NCBI GenBank assembly: GCA_016717335.1 | Contig: JADKFS010000001.1 | Location: forward strand, 1,240,001-1,304,000 | Length of the DNA stretch: 64,000 nucleotides | From: Candidatus Ribeiella danica | GTDB lineage: Bacteria > Chloroflexota > Chloroflexia > Chloroflexales > Roseiflexaceae | Direction of reading: 5' to 3' | Shown: piece by piece, positions 8,293 through 16,998 of the stretch | Layout of the letters: every line of letters starts with the position of its first letter | Position numbering within the stretch: position 1 is the first letter of the stretch | Notes under the pieces: generated by a model | Databases searched by the model: none | Told to the model about the DNA's origin: nothing | The model's input: the letters and a program-made list of their open reading frames with translations, nothing else | Translations under genes and position numbers: made by a program

Positions 8293-8322
8293 ACGTTCGG
8301 ACGCTCGAACGTTCAAACGATC
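8272..8322. repeat. 8-bp repeat array (GGACGTTT/GAACGTTC units)
   Basis: Degenerate 8-bp units of the form (G/C)(G/A)AACGTTY run from inside the metallophosphoesterase C-terminus to the start codon of the MoxR-type gene. The same unit occurs inside dinG (18,437), in bchH (46,640) and before acsF (48,590). Confidence 0.75.
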
Positions 8323-9273
<951 letters not shown>

Positions 9274-9279
9274 CAGTTT

Positions 9280-9345
9280 TGAGTTCTCAGTGTTGAGTTA
9301 GGACTGTCCCAACTCAAAACTCAAAACTGAAAACTCAAAACTTTA
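9280..9345. repeat. Inverted pair of 7/8-bp arrays (TTGAGTT / AACTCAAA)
   Basis: GTTTTGAGTTCTCAGTGTTGAG on one side and repeated AACTCAAA units on the other form an imperfect hairpin between the two operon genes. The related arrays at 10,765-10,843 follow the second gene. Confidence 0.75.
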
Positions 9346-9354
9346 GAGGAAATA

Positions 9355-10755
9355 ATGGACGACCGTATCATCCAGTTCATCGACGCGCTGCGCGCGGCCG
9401 GCGTGCGCATCTCGGTGGCCGAGAGCGCCGACGCGCTGCGGGCGATCGAGGTCGCCGGCATCGCCGACAAGGATGTCTTTCGCGCGGCGATGCGCGCCAC
9501 GCTGGTCAAGGAGCACCACGACATCCCCGAGTTCGACCGGCTGTTCCCGATGTACTTCGGCGCCCAGGCCCCGCCGATGACCAGCCGGCCCGGCCAGGGG
9601 ATGTCGCAGGAGGATCGCGAGAAGCTGGCGCAGATGCTCGAGCAGATGCTAGCCAATATGACCCCCGAGCAGCTTCGCCAGCTGTTCGAGTCGATGATGA
9701 CCGGCCAGAACATGAGCCGCGAGCAGCTGCAGCAGCTGCTGAACGACTCGACCAGCCAGGGCCAGATGACCAACATGTACTACCAGCCCTGGATGACCCG
9801 CCGGGCCATGCGCGAGCTGCAGTTCGACCGGCTCGACGAGCTGCTGCAGGAGCTGCTGGAGAAGCTGCGCGAGGCCGGCGTGAGCGAGGACGCGCTGCAG
9901 CAGATGGCCCAGGAGGCCCGCGAGAACCAGCAGTCGCTCGGCGAGCAGATCGGCCAGGAGATCGGCGCGAACATGATGCGCCGCGCCGCCGAGGAGCGCC
10001 GCGAGCAGAAGCCACTCGACGAGCTGCTCGACCGGCCGTTCGAGCGGCTGCGCTACGAGGAGATCGAGGACATGCGCGGGATCGTCACCCGCCTGGCCTC
10101 GCTGCTGCGCTCGCGCGCGGCCCTGCGCCAGCGCCGCGGCAGCAAGGGCACGCTCGACGCCAAGAGCACCATCCGCGCCAACCTCAAGTACGGCGGCGTG
10201 CCGATGGACGTGCACCACAAGAAGAAGCACCTCAAGCCCAAGCTCAGCGTGATCTGCGACCTCTCGACCTCCATGCGGCCGGTCGTCACGTTCATGCTGA
10301 TGCTGGTCTACGCGATGCAGGACCAGGTCAGCCGCACGCGCTCGTACGCCTTCGTCGCCGACCTGTTCGACATCTCGAACGACTTCAACGAGGCGCGCCC
10401 CGAGTCGGCGATCGAGACGGTGCTGGAGCGCATCCGGCCGGGCTACTACAACACCGACCTGGGCAACAGCCTGGCGACCTTCGCGCGCGACCACATGGGC
10501 ACGGTCGACCGGCGCACCACCGTGATCATCCTGGGCGACGGGCGCAACAACCACAACGACCCGAACCTGCGCGACTTCGAGTCGATCAAGCGCCGCGCCC
10601 GCAAGGTCGTCTGGTTCAACCCGGAGCACCCGCGCCAGTGGGGCACCGGCGACAGCGACATGTTGCAGTACCAGCCGCTGTGCGACGTGGTGCACCGCGT
10701 CAGCAACCTGCGCGAGCTGGTCGACGCGGTCGACTCGCTGTTCACGCGGCGGTAG
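9355..10755 (+). CDS. VWA-domain protein (CoxE-like)
   Basis: The 466-residue protein has a helical N-terminal region (MDDRIIQFIDALRAAGVRIS...) typical of CoxE-like proteins. A Met/Gln-rich coiled region (~80-215) follows, with many MxxEQ and LQQ repeats. The C-terminal VWA domain (~290-460) has the metal-ion-dependent adhesion motif CDLSTSM (DxSxS) and a later GDGRNNHND loop. It is the predicted partner of the MoxR ATPase just upstream. It starts with a clear AGAGGA site 6 nt before ATG. Confidence 0.85.
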   Translation: MDDRIIQFIDALRAAGVRISVAESADALRAIEVAGIADKDVFRAAMRATLVKEHHDIPEFDRLFPMYFGAQAPPMTSRPGQGMSQEDREKLAQMLEQMLANMTPEQLRQLFESMMTGQNMSREQLQQLLNDSTSQGQMTNMYYQPWMTRRAMRELQFDRLDELLQELLEKLREAGVSEDALQQMAQEARENQQSLGEQIGQEIGANMMRRAAEERREQKPLDELLDRPFERLRYEEIEDMRGIVTRLASLLRSRAALRQRRGSKGTLDAKSTIRANLKYGGVPMDVHHKKKHLKPKLSVICDLSTSMRPVVTFMLMLVYAMQDQVSRTRSYAFVADLFDISNDFNEARPESAIETVLERIRPGYYNTDLGNSLATFARDHMGTVDRRTTVIILGDGRNNHNDPNLRDFESIKRRARKVVWFNPEHPRQWGTGDSDMLQYQPLCDVVHRVSNLRELVDAVDSLFTRR

Positions 10756-10764
10756 CACAATAAC

Positions 10765-10843
10765 GGAGTTAAAAGTTCTGAGTTCTGAGTTTTGAGTTGA
10801 GGGTAAGCTCAACTCAAAACTCAGAACTCAGAACTCAGAACTG
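10765..10843. repeat. Inverted pair of 7-bp arrays (GTTCTGA / AACTCAG)
   Basis: Direct heptamers GTTCTGA are followed by their complement AACTCAG in several copies. They can fold into a hairpin with seven-base periodicity. The array lies at the 3' end of rnpB (minus strand), immediately beyond its closing helix. Confidence 0.75.
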
Positions 10844-11102
10844 GTGACAGTACTCCCGATTCTGTTATTACGCCGCCATCTCTCTCCGCGCCCAAGGGCG
10901 CAGGCCGCTCCTGGTCTGATGGGTGCTACCCACCCTCGCCGTCGCGGCGGCGATGCGAGCGAGCGCGGTGGTCCAAACGCCTTGCGGCTCCCACACGATG
11001 AGCCCGCCCCACGCACCTTGCTCCCCATCGGCCAGCGCAGTCGCCTAGCCGCCGGCATCGCTGCCGACGCTGGTAGTCTCTTACACTACCCTTTCACCCT
11101 TT

Positions 11103-11171
11103 GCCGTGGGACTAGGGGCTTGGGATTTGGGACCGGGGCGATGCCCAAGCCCCAAGCCCCTAGCCCCACGG
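11103..11171 (-). repeat. Heptamer-repeat hairpin inserted in rnpB (P12 position)
   Basis: Within rnpB a stem is built from GGGGCTT-type heptamers (TAGGGGCTTGGGGCTTGGGC) and the complementary CCCAAATCCCAAGCCCCTA. It sits between the CAACAGAGAGCA and GGGTGAAAGGGT core segments, where helix P12 is expected. The same heptamer family occurs inside bchB, bchI and bchM. Confidence 0.8.
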
Positions 11172-11254
11172 TAGGACTGCTCTCTGTTGCCGTCTTGCGT
11201 CGCGGCGGCGTCTCCACCGTCGCGCCCCCGCTTGCTGTTTCGCGGGGTGGCCTT

Positions 11255-11336
11255 CCTCTCGAAGGATGAAGGATGAACGACGAGGGATGAAAACGTAGCT
11301 TCATCCTTCATCCTTCCGCCTTCATCCTTCGAGAGG
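11255..11336 (-). repeat. Heptamer-repeat hairpin inserted in rnpB (helix after P4)
   Basis: CCTCTCG and CGAGAGG close a stem made of GGATGAA heptamers on one side and TTCATCC heptamers on the other. It extends the first hairpin after the P4 5' strand, the P7/P8 region. Pairing is preserved across the arms, so the RNA fold can tolerate it. Confidence 0.8.
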
Positions 11337-11449
11337 CCGAGGAGTCGGGAAGTTCCTCTGGAGATTCGCTCCAGCGGCGGCTCGTCACCAGCCTTTGACG
11401 ACCACAGAGGCGCAGGCATACGCCCGCGCCTCCGGCCTTCTGATCACAC

Positions 11450-11455
11450 ATTATA
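11450..11455 (-). promoter_or_regulatory. rnpB promoter -10 box (TATAAT)
   Basis: A perfect TATAAT on the minus strand sits ~55 nt upstream of the inferred mature 5' end of RNase P RNA. A weak TTGCGC-like -35 is 16 nt further upstream. A short GC-rich hairpin (GGCGCGGGCGTATGCCTGCGCC) lies between and may be part of a 5' leader. Confidence 0.55.
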
Positions 11456-11521
11456 CACTGTTCGGGCCGGCGCGCAAGCCGCGCGCTGTCGGGCCCCGGG
11501 GCGACGCCGGCCGGGCCGGCG

Positions 11522-11530
11522 TGCTATAAT
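11522..11530 (+). promoter_or_regulatory. Extended -10 promoter (TGCTATAAT) for dus
   Basis: TGCTATAAT lies 34 nt before the chosen dus start codon. Because it overlaps the in-frame ATG at 11529, that ATG cannot be the translation start. Confidence 0.65.
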
Positions 11531-11564
11531 GCAACGATACATACTCATCGAGAGGCACGCAGGC

Positions 11565-12575
11565 ATGGGGGACTACGACGATCTGCCCACCGGCTACAAG
11601 GTGGCGCACATCAGCATTGAGCCGAATATCATCCTCGCGCCGATGGTCGGCGTGACCGACAGCATCTTCCGGCGCACGATCCTGGGGCTGGGCGGCTGCG
11701 GCCTGGTCAGCAGCGAGATGACCAACGCCGCCAGCGTGAGCCCTAAGCTGCTCAAGCGCCACCACCAGCTCGACTTCCTGCCCGAGGAGCGCCCGATCAC
11801 GATGCAGCTCAGCGGCAACGAGCCCGACCTGCTGGCCACCGCCGCCAGCTTGGTCGAGTCGCTCGGCGCCGATATCCTGGACATCAACTGCGGCTGCCCC
11901 TCGCCCAAGGTCACCGGCGGCGGCCACGGCTCGGCGCTGCTGCGCGACCTGCCCAAGATGGAGCGGGTGCTGCGCGCGGTCAAGGCCGCGGTCCAGATCC
12001 CGGTGACACTGAAGTTCCGCTCCGGCTGGGACGACCAGAGCCTGAACTACCTCGATACCGCCAGGATGGCCGAGTCGGTCGGCGTCGCGGCGCTGGCGCT
12101 GCACCCGCGCACCCGCATGCAGGCCTACACCGGCACGGCCGACTGGAGCCACGTCGCCGAGGTCAAGCGCGCCGTCGGCATCCCGGTGATCGGCTCGGGC
12201 GACGCGAAGGACGCCGCCGACGCGCTGCGGCGCCTGCGCGAGAGCGGCGCCGACGGCGTGATGATCGGGCGCGGCGCGATGTCCAACCCCTGGATCTTCC
12301 AGCAGACCGCCCAGCTGCGGCGCGGCGAGCGGCCGTTCCAGCCCACGCCGGCAGACAAGCGCGAGCTGCTGCTACGCTACCTCGACATGTGCCGGTTCGA
12401 GCTGCCCGACCGGCTGGCGCTCAATAAGCTGAAGCAGCTGATCGGCCAGTTCTCGGTCGGCCTGCCCGGCAGCGCCGCGCTGCGCGAGGCCGTCCACCGC
12501 TCCGAGACAACCGACCAGGCCCACGACCACATCGAGCGTTTCTTCGCGCTGCACCTCGAGCTTATGTCGGCATGA
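11565..12575 (+). CDS. dus: tRNA-dihydrouridine synthase (DusB-like)
   Basis: The start ATG 11565 follows GAGAGG and lies downstream of the -10 box. The 336-residue flavoenzyme reduces uridines in tRNA with NADPH and FMN. Visible motifs are LAPMVGVTDSIFR at the N-terminus (FMN binding), the active-site segment DINCGCPSPKVTGGGHGSAL with the catalytic Cys, then KFRSGWDD, LHPRTR, IGSGD and MIGRGAMSNPWIF. The C-terminal helical domain runs ~240-336. Which uridine is modified cannot be told from sequence. A promoter for the next gene starts 7 bp after the stop. Confidence 0.92.
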   Translation: MGDYDDLPTGYKVAHISIEPNIILAPMVGVTDSIFRRTILGLGGCGLVSSEMTNAASVSPKLLKRHHQLDFLPEERPITMQLSGNEPDLLATAASLVESLGADILDINCGCPSPKVTGGGHGSALLRDLPKMERVLRAVKAAVQIPVTLKFRSGWDDQSLNYLDTARMAESVGVAALALHPRTRMQAYTGTADWSHVAEVKRAVGIPVIGSGDAKDAADALRRLRESGADGVMIGRGAMSNPWIFQQTAQLRRGERPFQPTPADKRELLLRYLDMCRFELPDRLALNKLKQLIGQFSVGLPGSAALREAVHRSETTDQAHDHIERFFALHLELMSA

Positions 12576-12581
12576 CGAGTT

Positions 12582-12610
12582 GACATAGGCATAGGGTTGC
12601 GGTAACATAC
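12582..12610 (+). promoter_or_regulatory. Sigma-70 promoter for the tyrosine recombinase
   Basis: A consensus TTGACA (12582-12587) and TAACAT (12605-12610) are separated by 17 nt. The transcript would begin near 12617, leaving a ~150-nt GC-rich leader before ATG 12768. The leader contains no recognisable riboswitch. Confidence 0.7.
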
Positions 12611-12767
12611 GCCAGCGCGATTGGTCGCCACAGTTAAAGACTCATCCCCGGTGCCGCGAGATGTGAGAGCTCCCCCCCATGCTCCGCCCTGGGGTGGCCT
12701 CTTGCACGCGCGATACGGACGATCGATAGAGCGGCGCCGGCATGCCGCCCCGCGTTTTGGAGAAGGT

Positions 12768-13724
12768 ATGGACGAGCAGGTTGAGCTTTTCCTACAGCAC
12801 CTGGCCGAAGAGCGTGGCCTGTCGACCAACACGACGGCGGCCTACCGCACCGACCTCGAGCAGTTCCGCGACTTTCTGTTCGAGCGAAGCGTCTCCGAGT
12901 GGAATGTGGTCGTGCATAACGATATCCTGGCGTTCCTGCTGTATCTTCGCGAGCGCCGCTACGCCAACTCGACGGTCGCCCGCCGCACCGCAGCCGTCAA
13001 ATCGTTCTACGCGTTTCTGACCGCCGAGAGCCTGGTGTCCAGCGACCCGACCGAGCAGATCGACTCGCCCAAGGTCGACCGCTACCTGCCCAAGTCGCTC
13101 TCGCCCAACCAGGTGGACGAGCTGCTTGAGCTGCCGTTGCGCGACCCGACGCCCGAGCGTCTGCGCGACAAGGCGATGCTCGAGCTGCTGTACGCGACCG
13201 GCATGCGGGTCAGCGAGCTGGTGGCGCTCAATCTGCGCGACCTCAACCTCGAGTCCGAGAGCGTGCGCTGCGTCGGCAAGGCCAGCCGCGAGCGCATCCT
13301 GCCGATCAGCGGGTCGGCCGTCACCGCGCTGGAGGAGTACCTCGACATCGCCCGCGCGCAGCTGGCGCGCAGCTCGGCCCAGAAGATCGAGGCGCTGTTC
13401 CTCAACCACCGCGGCAAGCGGCTGACGCGCCAGGGCTTCTGGCTCATCCTGAAGGGCTACGCCGAGGCGCTCGGGATCAGCGACCTGACGCCGCACACGC
13501 TGCGCCACTCGTTCGCGTCCCACATGATCAGCGGCGGCGCCGACATCCGCTCGGTGCAGGCGCTGCTCGGCCACGCCTCGCTCTCGACCACGCAGATCTA
13601 CACGCAGCTCAACCACAGCGTGCGGCCCAGCCGCACGGCCAGCCACGAGCCGGCGGCCGAGGCCGACAACGGCGCCTATGAACAGGCCGTCGAGGACGAG
13701 GACGAGGTCGTCGCCGAGGATTAG
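12768..13724 (+). CDS. xer: Tyrosine recombinase XerC/XerD
   Basis: The start ATG 12768 follows GGAGAAGG. The 318-residue protein has the SAM-like core-binding domain (~1-90, LSTNTTAAYRTDLEQF) and the catalytic domain with all six expected residues: Arg147 (GMRVSE), Lys171 (GKASRER), His243 and Arg246 (HTLRH), His269 (GHASLS) and the nucleophile Tyr278. It should resolve chromosome dimers at dif. An acidic tail (~285-318, ending EDEDEVVAED) is longer than usual. With no phage genes around, a housekeeping Xer role is preferred. XerC and XerD cannot be told apart here. Confidence 0.88.
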   Translation: MDEQVELFLQHLAEERGLSTNTTAAYRTDLEQFRDFLFERSVSEWNVVVHNDILAFLLYLRERRYANSTVARRTAAVKSFYAFLTAESLVSSDPTEQIDSPKVDRYLPKSLSPNQVDELLELPLRDPTPERLRDKAMLELLYATGMRVSELVALNLRDLNLESESVRCVGKASRERILPISGSAVTALEEYLDIARAQLARSSAQKIEALFLNHRGKRLTRQGFWLILKGYAEALGISDLTPHTLRHSFASHMISGGADIRSVQALLGHASLSTTQIYTQLNHSVRPSRTASHEPAAEADNGAYEQAVEDEDEVVAED

Positions 13725-13744
13725 CTGTTTTCCCTCACCCCCCT

Positions 13745-13783
13745 ACCCCCCGCTCCCGCCACCACGGGAGCGGGGGGATTTTG
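13745..13783 (+). terminator. Intrinsic terminator after xer (GC stem plus T-run)
   Basis: CCCCCCGCTCCCG and CGGGAGCGGGGGG form a strong stem followed by ATTTTG. Nearly the same stem follows the gene at 61,612, showing that this terminator-like hairpin is itself dispersed. Confidence 0.7.
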
Positions 13784-13859
13784 TGTGGCGATGTGCTGCG
13801 GCGGGTAAAGAACATGCAACCAGCTGTAGCGAGTGCTTAATCCGGCGCCGCGCTATCCC

Positions 13860-13868
13860 TGCTACACT
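13860..13868 (+). promoter_or_regulatory. Extended -10 promoter (TGCTACACT)
   Basis: TGCTACACT lies 38 nt before the start codon at 13907. No clear -35 is present. Confidence 0.5.
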
Positions 13869-13906
13869 GCGCGTATGTTCGCCGACAGAAATCGCGGAGG
13901 TACGGG

Positions 13907-14344
13907 ATGAAACGCATGCGCCTGGTGCATCTCTTCTGGATGAGCACGGCCCTGCTGACGATCGTGGTGTTCGCCCTGGCGCTTCGCGGGGGCCGGCCGG
14001 CCGCGCTGGCGCCCGCGCCCACCCCGGCGCCGCACTTCTGGAGCGACCCGTCGCTTCGCACGATCGTGATCGCCTCGCCGGCCGACCAGCTCGAGAAGAA
14101 GAACGACGTGCTGCTCACACAGCTGCTCGAGGGGCAGCTGCCGAGCGGCGCCAGCCAGGCGACCGTGTTGAGCGACGGCAACTGCGACCCCGACCAGAAC
14201 GGCATCTCACACTGCCTCAACGAGCTTGTGATCGGGTCGACGCACGTGCTCGTGCGGCACAACCACGATATGAGCAAGGTCCCGTGCCTGAGCCCTGGCG
14301 AGCAGGTCAACATCATCGACGTGCCGGCGTTCAGGCAAATGTAG
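13907..14344 (+). CDS. Membrane-anchored protein of unknown function
   Basis: The 145-residue protein starts after GGAGG. It has one N-terminal hydrophobic segment (~8-27), probably a membrane anchor or uncleaved signal. A Pro/Ala-rich linker follows (~33-45), then a ~95-residue globular domain with two Cys in CDPDQNGISHCLNEL and a later VRHNHDMSKVPCLSPGE motif. The His/Cys-rich block could bind metal or form disulfides, but I cannot name the family. It stands alone between two terminator-like repeats. Confidence 0.65.
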   Translation: MKRMRLVHLFWMSTALLTIVVFALALRGGRPAALAPAPTPAPHFWSDPSLRTIVIASPADQLEKKNDVLLTQLLEGQLPSGASQATVLSDGNCDPDQNGISHCLNELVIGSTHVLVRHNHDMSKVPCLSPGEQVNIIDVPAFRQM

Positions 14345-14349
14345 ATCGG

Positions 14350-14502
14350 TTAGGGATTTTCGAATATATAACTGTTCCGCTGGGGAGGTCTGGAGGGGCC
14401 CGCAGGCCCCTCCAGACCTCCCCAGTGGTGGGGGTTCGGGGGCGGCTTTGCCGCCCCCGAACCCCCACCACTGGGCTAGTTAAAAAAGCGAGAATCCCTT
14501 AG
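14350..14502. repeat. Nested palindromic element with terminal inverted repeats
   Basis: Outer arms TTAGGGATTTTCG (14350) and CGAGAATCCCTTAG (to 14502) enclose two perfect hairpins. One is of the GGGGAGGTCTGGAGGGGCC family (14,381-14,427), the other GGTGGGGGTTCGGGGGCGGC/GCCGCCCCCGAACCCCCACC (14,426-14,468). AACGTTCC octamers follow. The layout resembles a small non-autonomous mobile element. Confidence 0.55.
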
Positions 14503-14524
14503 AACGTTCCAACGTTCCAACGGG

Positions 14525-15574
14525 CTACGACGGCGCGGGGTAGGTCGGCGCCAGCTCAGGCCCGCCGCGGCGCAGCCACTCCTCGATCGTCCGCCCGACC
14601 GCGACAAGGCTCGCGGCGCTGATCTTGTCGAGCGTGTCGCCGGTGGTATGCCAGGCCGGGTAGTTAAAATCGATGATGTCGACCGCGCGATAGCCCCGCC
14701 GCAGGAAGGGCGTGTGGTCGTCGATCATCGCGAAGCGCTCCTCTGCGACGAAGCCCGCGTAGCCCAGCTCGGCCGCGATGCCCCAGATCGCCCGCTTGAT
14801 CGGCCCGTCCGAGTTGCTCTCGTAGTAGATCTGCTGGTCGGCGTCGCCGATCATGTCTAGCACGACCACCGCCTGCGGGGCGCTGGCGAGGCTCTCCGCC
14901 AGGTAGTTCGAGCCGACCGTCCACTCCCAGCCATCCAGCTCGCCGTTGTCCTCGGCGTCGAAGGCCGCCAGCCAGACCTCGCGGCCAAACTCCTCGGGCC
15001 GCACCACCCGCGCCAGCTCCAGCAGCACCGCGACCCCGCTGGCGCCGTCGTTGGCGGCGGGCACCGGGAGGCTCCGCCTGGCCGGGTCGGGGTCCTGGTC
15101 GGCGCGGCGGCGGCTGTCGTAGTGCGCGCCGACGATCAGCCGCGGGCCGGCGCCGCGCTTGCCGATGATATTGCGGCAGCCGACCCCTCGATACGCGAAG
15201 CCCTGCTCCTCGACCATCCAGCCCTCGGCTTTGAGCTGCGCCGCAATGTAGTCGCCGCACTTCTGCCAGCCCGGCGAGCCGGTATCGCGCGGGACCCACT
15301 GCATCTGGGCGCGGGCGTGCTCGATCGCCCGTGCGCCGTCGAACTGGAGCGGCGAGGCCGGGGTGGGCAGCGCCGTGGGCGGCGCCGTGGGCGGCACGAC
15401 AGTCGGAGGCGGCGCCGTGGGCGGCACGACAGTCGGGGGCGGCGCCGTGGATGGCGCGACGGTAGGTAGCGATGCGATCTGCCGATCGGCTGGCCCGCAG
15501 GCGCCGGCCCAGCCGGCTGCGGCCAGCGCGATCGCCCGGCGGAGAAACCGGCGGCGTGATAGCGAGCGGGTCAT
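14525..15574 (-). CDS. M28-family zinc metallopeptidase, exported lipoprotein
   Basis: The start is ATG 15574 with GAGGAA 8 nt upstream. The 349-residue precursor begins SRRRFLRRA, a twin-arginine-like signal, and has a lipobox-like AGAC. A repetitive linker of PPTVVPPTAP units follows (~40-70). The M28 domain has GAHYDS, NDGASG, FDAEDNGE and a C-terminal PAWHTTGDT motif supplying His and acidic ligands for two zinc ions. The family includes aminopeptidases and glutaminyl cyclases. The protein should be periplasmic or surface-anchored. Confidence 0.85.
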   Translation of the reverse strand: MTRSLSRRRFLRRAIALAAAGWAGACGPADRQIASLPTVAPSTAPPPTVVPPTAPPPTVVPPTAPPTALPTPASPLQFDGARAIEHARAQMQWVPRDTGSPGWQKCGDYIAAQLKAEGWMVEEQGFAYRGVGCRNIIGKRGAGPRLIVGAHYDSRRRADQDPDPARRSLPVPAANDGASGVAVLLELARVVRPEEFGREVWLAAFDAEDNGELDGWEWTVGSNYLAESLASAPQAVVVLDMIGDADQQIYYESNSDGPIKRAIWGIAAELGYAGFVAEERFAMIDDHTPFLRRGYRAVDIIDFNYPAWHTTGDTLDKISAASLVAVGRTIEEWLRRGGPELAPTYPAPS

Positions 15575-15702
15575 GGGTTCCTCTATAGCGTCGTGGCGCA
15601 ATCGTCCTGTGCGGCGCGGCGGCGATGGCGGCAAAAACGCGGGGATAAGGACGGTGGCATGCCGTCACTTATCCCCGCGCGCGAGCCAGGTCATCCAGCA
15701 GC

Positions 15703-15774
15703 TTACTTCGGCTTCTTCTTGGCGTCTTTCTGCTTGTTCTGTTTGGAAGTGTTCTTAGGCGATTTGTCACCCAT
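15703..15774 (-). CDS. MGDKSPK-type basic microprotein (23 residues)
   Basis: A very short gene with a good ribosome site (AAAGGAGC, 8 nt before ATG 15774) encodes MGDKSPKNTSKQNKQKDAKK plus three more residues, ending at TAA 15703. It is almost entirely Lys, Gln, Asn and Ser and must be disordered. Very short proteins starting MGDKSPK occur in many bacterial genomes as unnamed proteins, so the N-terminus looks conserved. The function is unknown; nucleic-acid binding is only a guess from the charge. It lies upstream of the M28 peptidase on the same strand. Confidence 0.7.
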   Translation of the reverse strand: MGDKSPKNTSKQNKQKDAKKKPK

Positions 15775-15837
15775 GCTGATGCTCCTTTCGTCGCTCCGAG
15801 CAGGTCACTTGCGAAGATTATAACACGCTCCGCAAGT

Positions 15838-16430
15838 GGTTTGTGCGGGGCTGCGCGCCCCGTGCCCCGCGTGGGTCCCACACCGCTTGTGCGGGGCTGC
15901 GCGCCCCGTGCCCCGCGTGGGTCACTCACACCGCTTGCGGGGGGCTGCGCGCCCCCCGTCCCCCGCGAGCGGGGCGGCCACACGCTGATACGGGGGACTG
16001 CGCGTCCCCCGCGCCCCCGCGGGCGGGGGTGGGCCGCCACCCCCGCCGCCCCCCGGCCGGGGCTTGCGCCCCTGGACCCCAAAATAATCCCGCCTCGTTT
16101 GCGATGCTTGATGTGCATGCCCGGCTGAATCCACGCGCGGCGGGAGGCAACTGGCCTCGCAGGTATGGTGCTGGGCATGCGCCACCACTATAGGATATGC
16201 CACAGACATCATGTGCCGGAGGGGGGCCGGGGGAACCGGCGTGGGTTCCCCCGGGCGGGGGGCCGGGGGCGCCGCGCCCCGGAGAAGATGTGCATGCCCG
16301 GCTGAATCCACGCGCGGCGGGAGGCAACTGGCCTCGCAGGTATGGTGCTGGGCATGCGCCACCACTATCGGTATGCCACAGACATCAGTTGCCGGAGGGG
16401 GGCCGGGGGCGCAGCGCCCCGGAGCGAAAA
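15838..16430. repeat. Composite GC-rich dispersed repeat block with two ~125-bp direct repeats
   Basis: From 15,838 there are three tandem ~53-bp modules (GGGGCTGCGCGCCCCGTGCC). The reverse copy of the GGGGTCCAGGGGCGCAAGCC core is at 15,993-16,083. Then come two direct copies of a ~125-bp unit beginning GATGTGCATGCCCGGCTGAA (16,110 and 16,287; period 177 bp). Each unit has GCATGCCC/GGGCATGC inverted arms. The same modules occur at 7000-7345 and 28,908-29,145. Reading frames through it are repeat-derived and not genes. Confidence 0.75.
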
Positions 16431-16441
16431 CCCACCCATCG

Positions 16442-16470
16442 TTGACAGCCGCGCGCGCGCCTGCTACAAT
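16442..16470 (+). promoter_or_regulatory. Sigma-70 promoter (TTGACA-17-TACAAT)
   Basis: TTGACA (16442-16447) and TACAAT (16465-16470), with an extended TGC, are 17 nt apart and 40 nt upstream of the LysM lipoprotein start. It would also drive the HAD gene 14 bp behind it. Confidence 0.75.
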
Positions 16471-16510
16471 CCGCGCCGCCGTGGCTTGAAAGTCGACAGG
16501 TGCTACACCC

Positions 16511-16984
16511 ATGACACTGCTCTGCAATCGCGCGCGTTTCCGGGCCGGGCTGCTGCTGGCCCTGCTCGCGCTGGCCTCCTGCGCGCCGCCCGCGCCGGAC
16601 ACGCCCCGCCCCACCGCCGCCGCGATCCTGGATATCACTGCGGCGCCGACGCAGGATGTCGACGCGACCGCGACGGCCTACGCGCGCCGGCTGGTGCCCT
16701 CGCCGACCCCGGCGGGCCTCTACGTCGTCCAGGGCGGCGATACGCTCAGCGGCCTGGCCGAGGATTTCGGCACGACCGTCGAGGAGCTCCTGGCCGCCAA
16801 CGGCCTGACCGACGCGAACGCGATCCAGGCCGGCCAGACGCTGATCATCCCGTCGCTGATCAGCGGCACGCTGTCGCTGGACACCCAGGCGCTGCCCAGC
16901 GCCACCGCCGTGGCCACCTCGACGGCCACGCTCGCGCCGGCGACGCCCAGACCCGCCGCCGCGACGCCGACTCGCTCGCCGTAG
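16511..16984 (+). CDS. LysM-domain lipoprotein
   Basis: The 157-residue precursor has a signal peptide ending in the lipobox LALASC. A Thr/Ala-rich spacer follows, then one LysM domain (~73-117, GLYVVQGGDTLSGLAEDFGT...IQAGQTLIIP) that binds peptidoglycan-type glycans. The Thr/Ala/Pro-rich tail is probably disordered. It is expected on the outer face of the membrane attached to the cell wall. The HAD phosphatase gene begins 14 bp after its stop, so they are likely co-transcribed, although no shared function is evident. Confidence 0.85.
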   Translation: MTLLCNRARFRAGLLLALLALASCAPPAPDTPRPTAAAILDITAAPTQDVDATATAYARRLVPSPTPAGLYVVQGGDTLSGLAEDFGTTVEELLAANGLTDANAIQAGQTLIIPSLISGTLSLDTQALPSATAVATSTATLAPATPRPAAATPTRSP

Positions 16985-16998
16985 CAGGGAGAGAACGC

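Larger units (their letters stand above)
10838..11395 (-). ncRNA. rnpB: RNase P RNA (bacterial type A-like), with repeat hairpins inserted
   Basis: Diagnostic conserved segments appear in order on the minus strand. CTGGTGAC near the 5' end pairs with GTCACCAG at the 3' end (P1). AACTTCCCGACTCC (11,354-11,341) pairs with AATCGGGAG near 10,859-10,852 (P4). CAACAGAGAGCA lies at 11,189-11,178, AGGGTGAAAGGGT...GTAAGAG at 11,100-11,075, and GGGAGCAAGGT near 11,025-11,015. These match the universal RNase P RNA core that processes tRNA 5' ends. The gene is ~558 nt. Subtracting two repeat insertions leaves ~407 nt, a usual size. It lies alone between the VWA gene and dus. Confidence 0.93.

Noticed and set aside
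12768..13724. Phage or integron integrase
   Set aside because: All catalytic residues and domains fit housekeeping XerC/D. No phage genes, attachment-site repeats or tRNA gene are adjacent.
15838..16430. Proteins encoded by long frames through the GC-rich repeat blocks
   Set aside because: The same Gly/Ala/Pro/Arg peptides appear wherever the repeat core is copied, in all frames, and no ribosome site or family match is seen.
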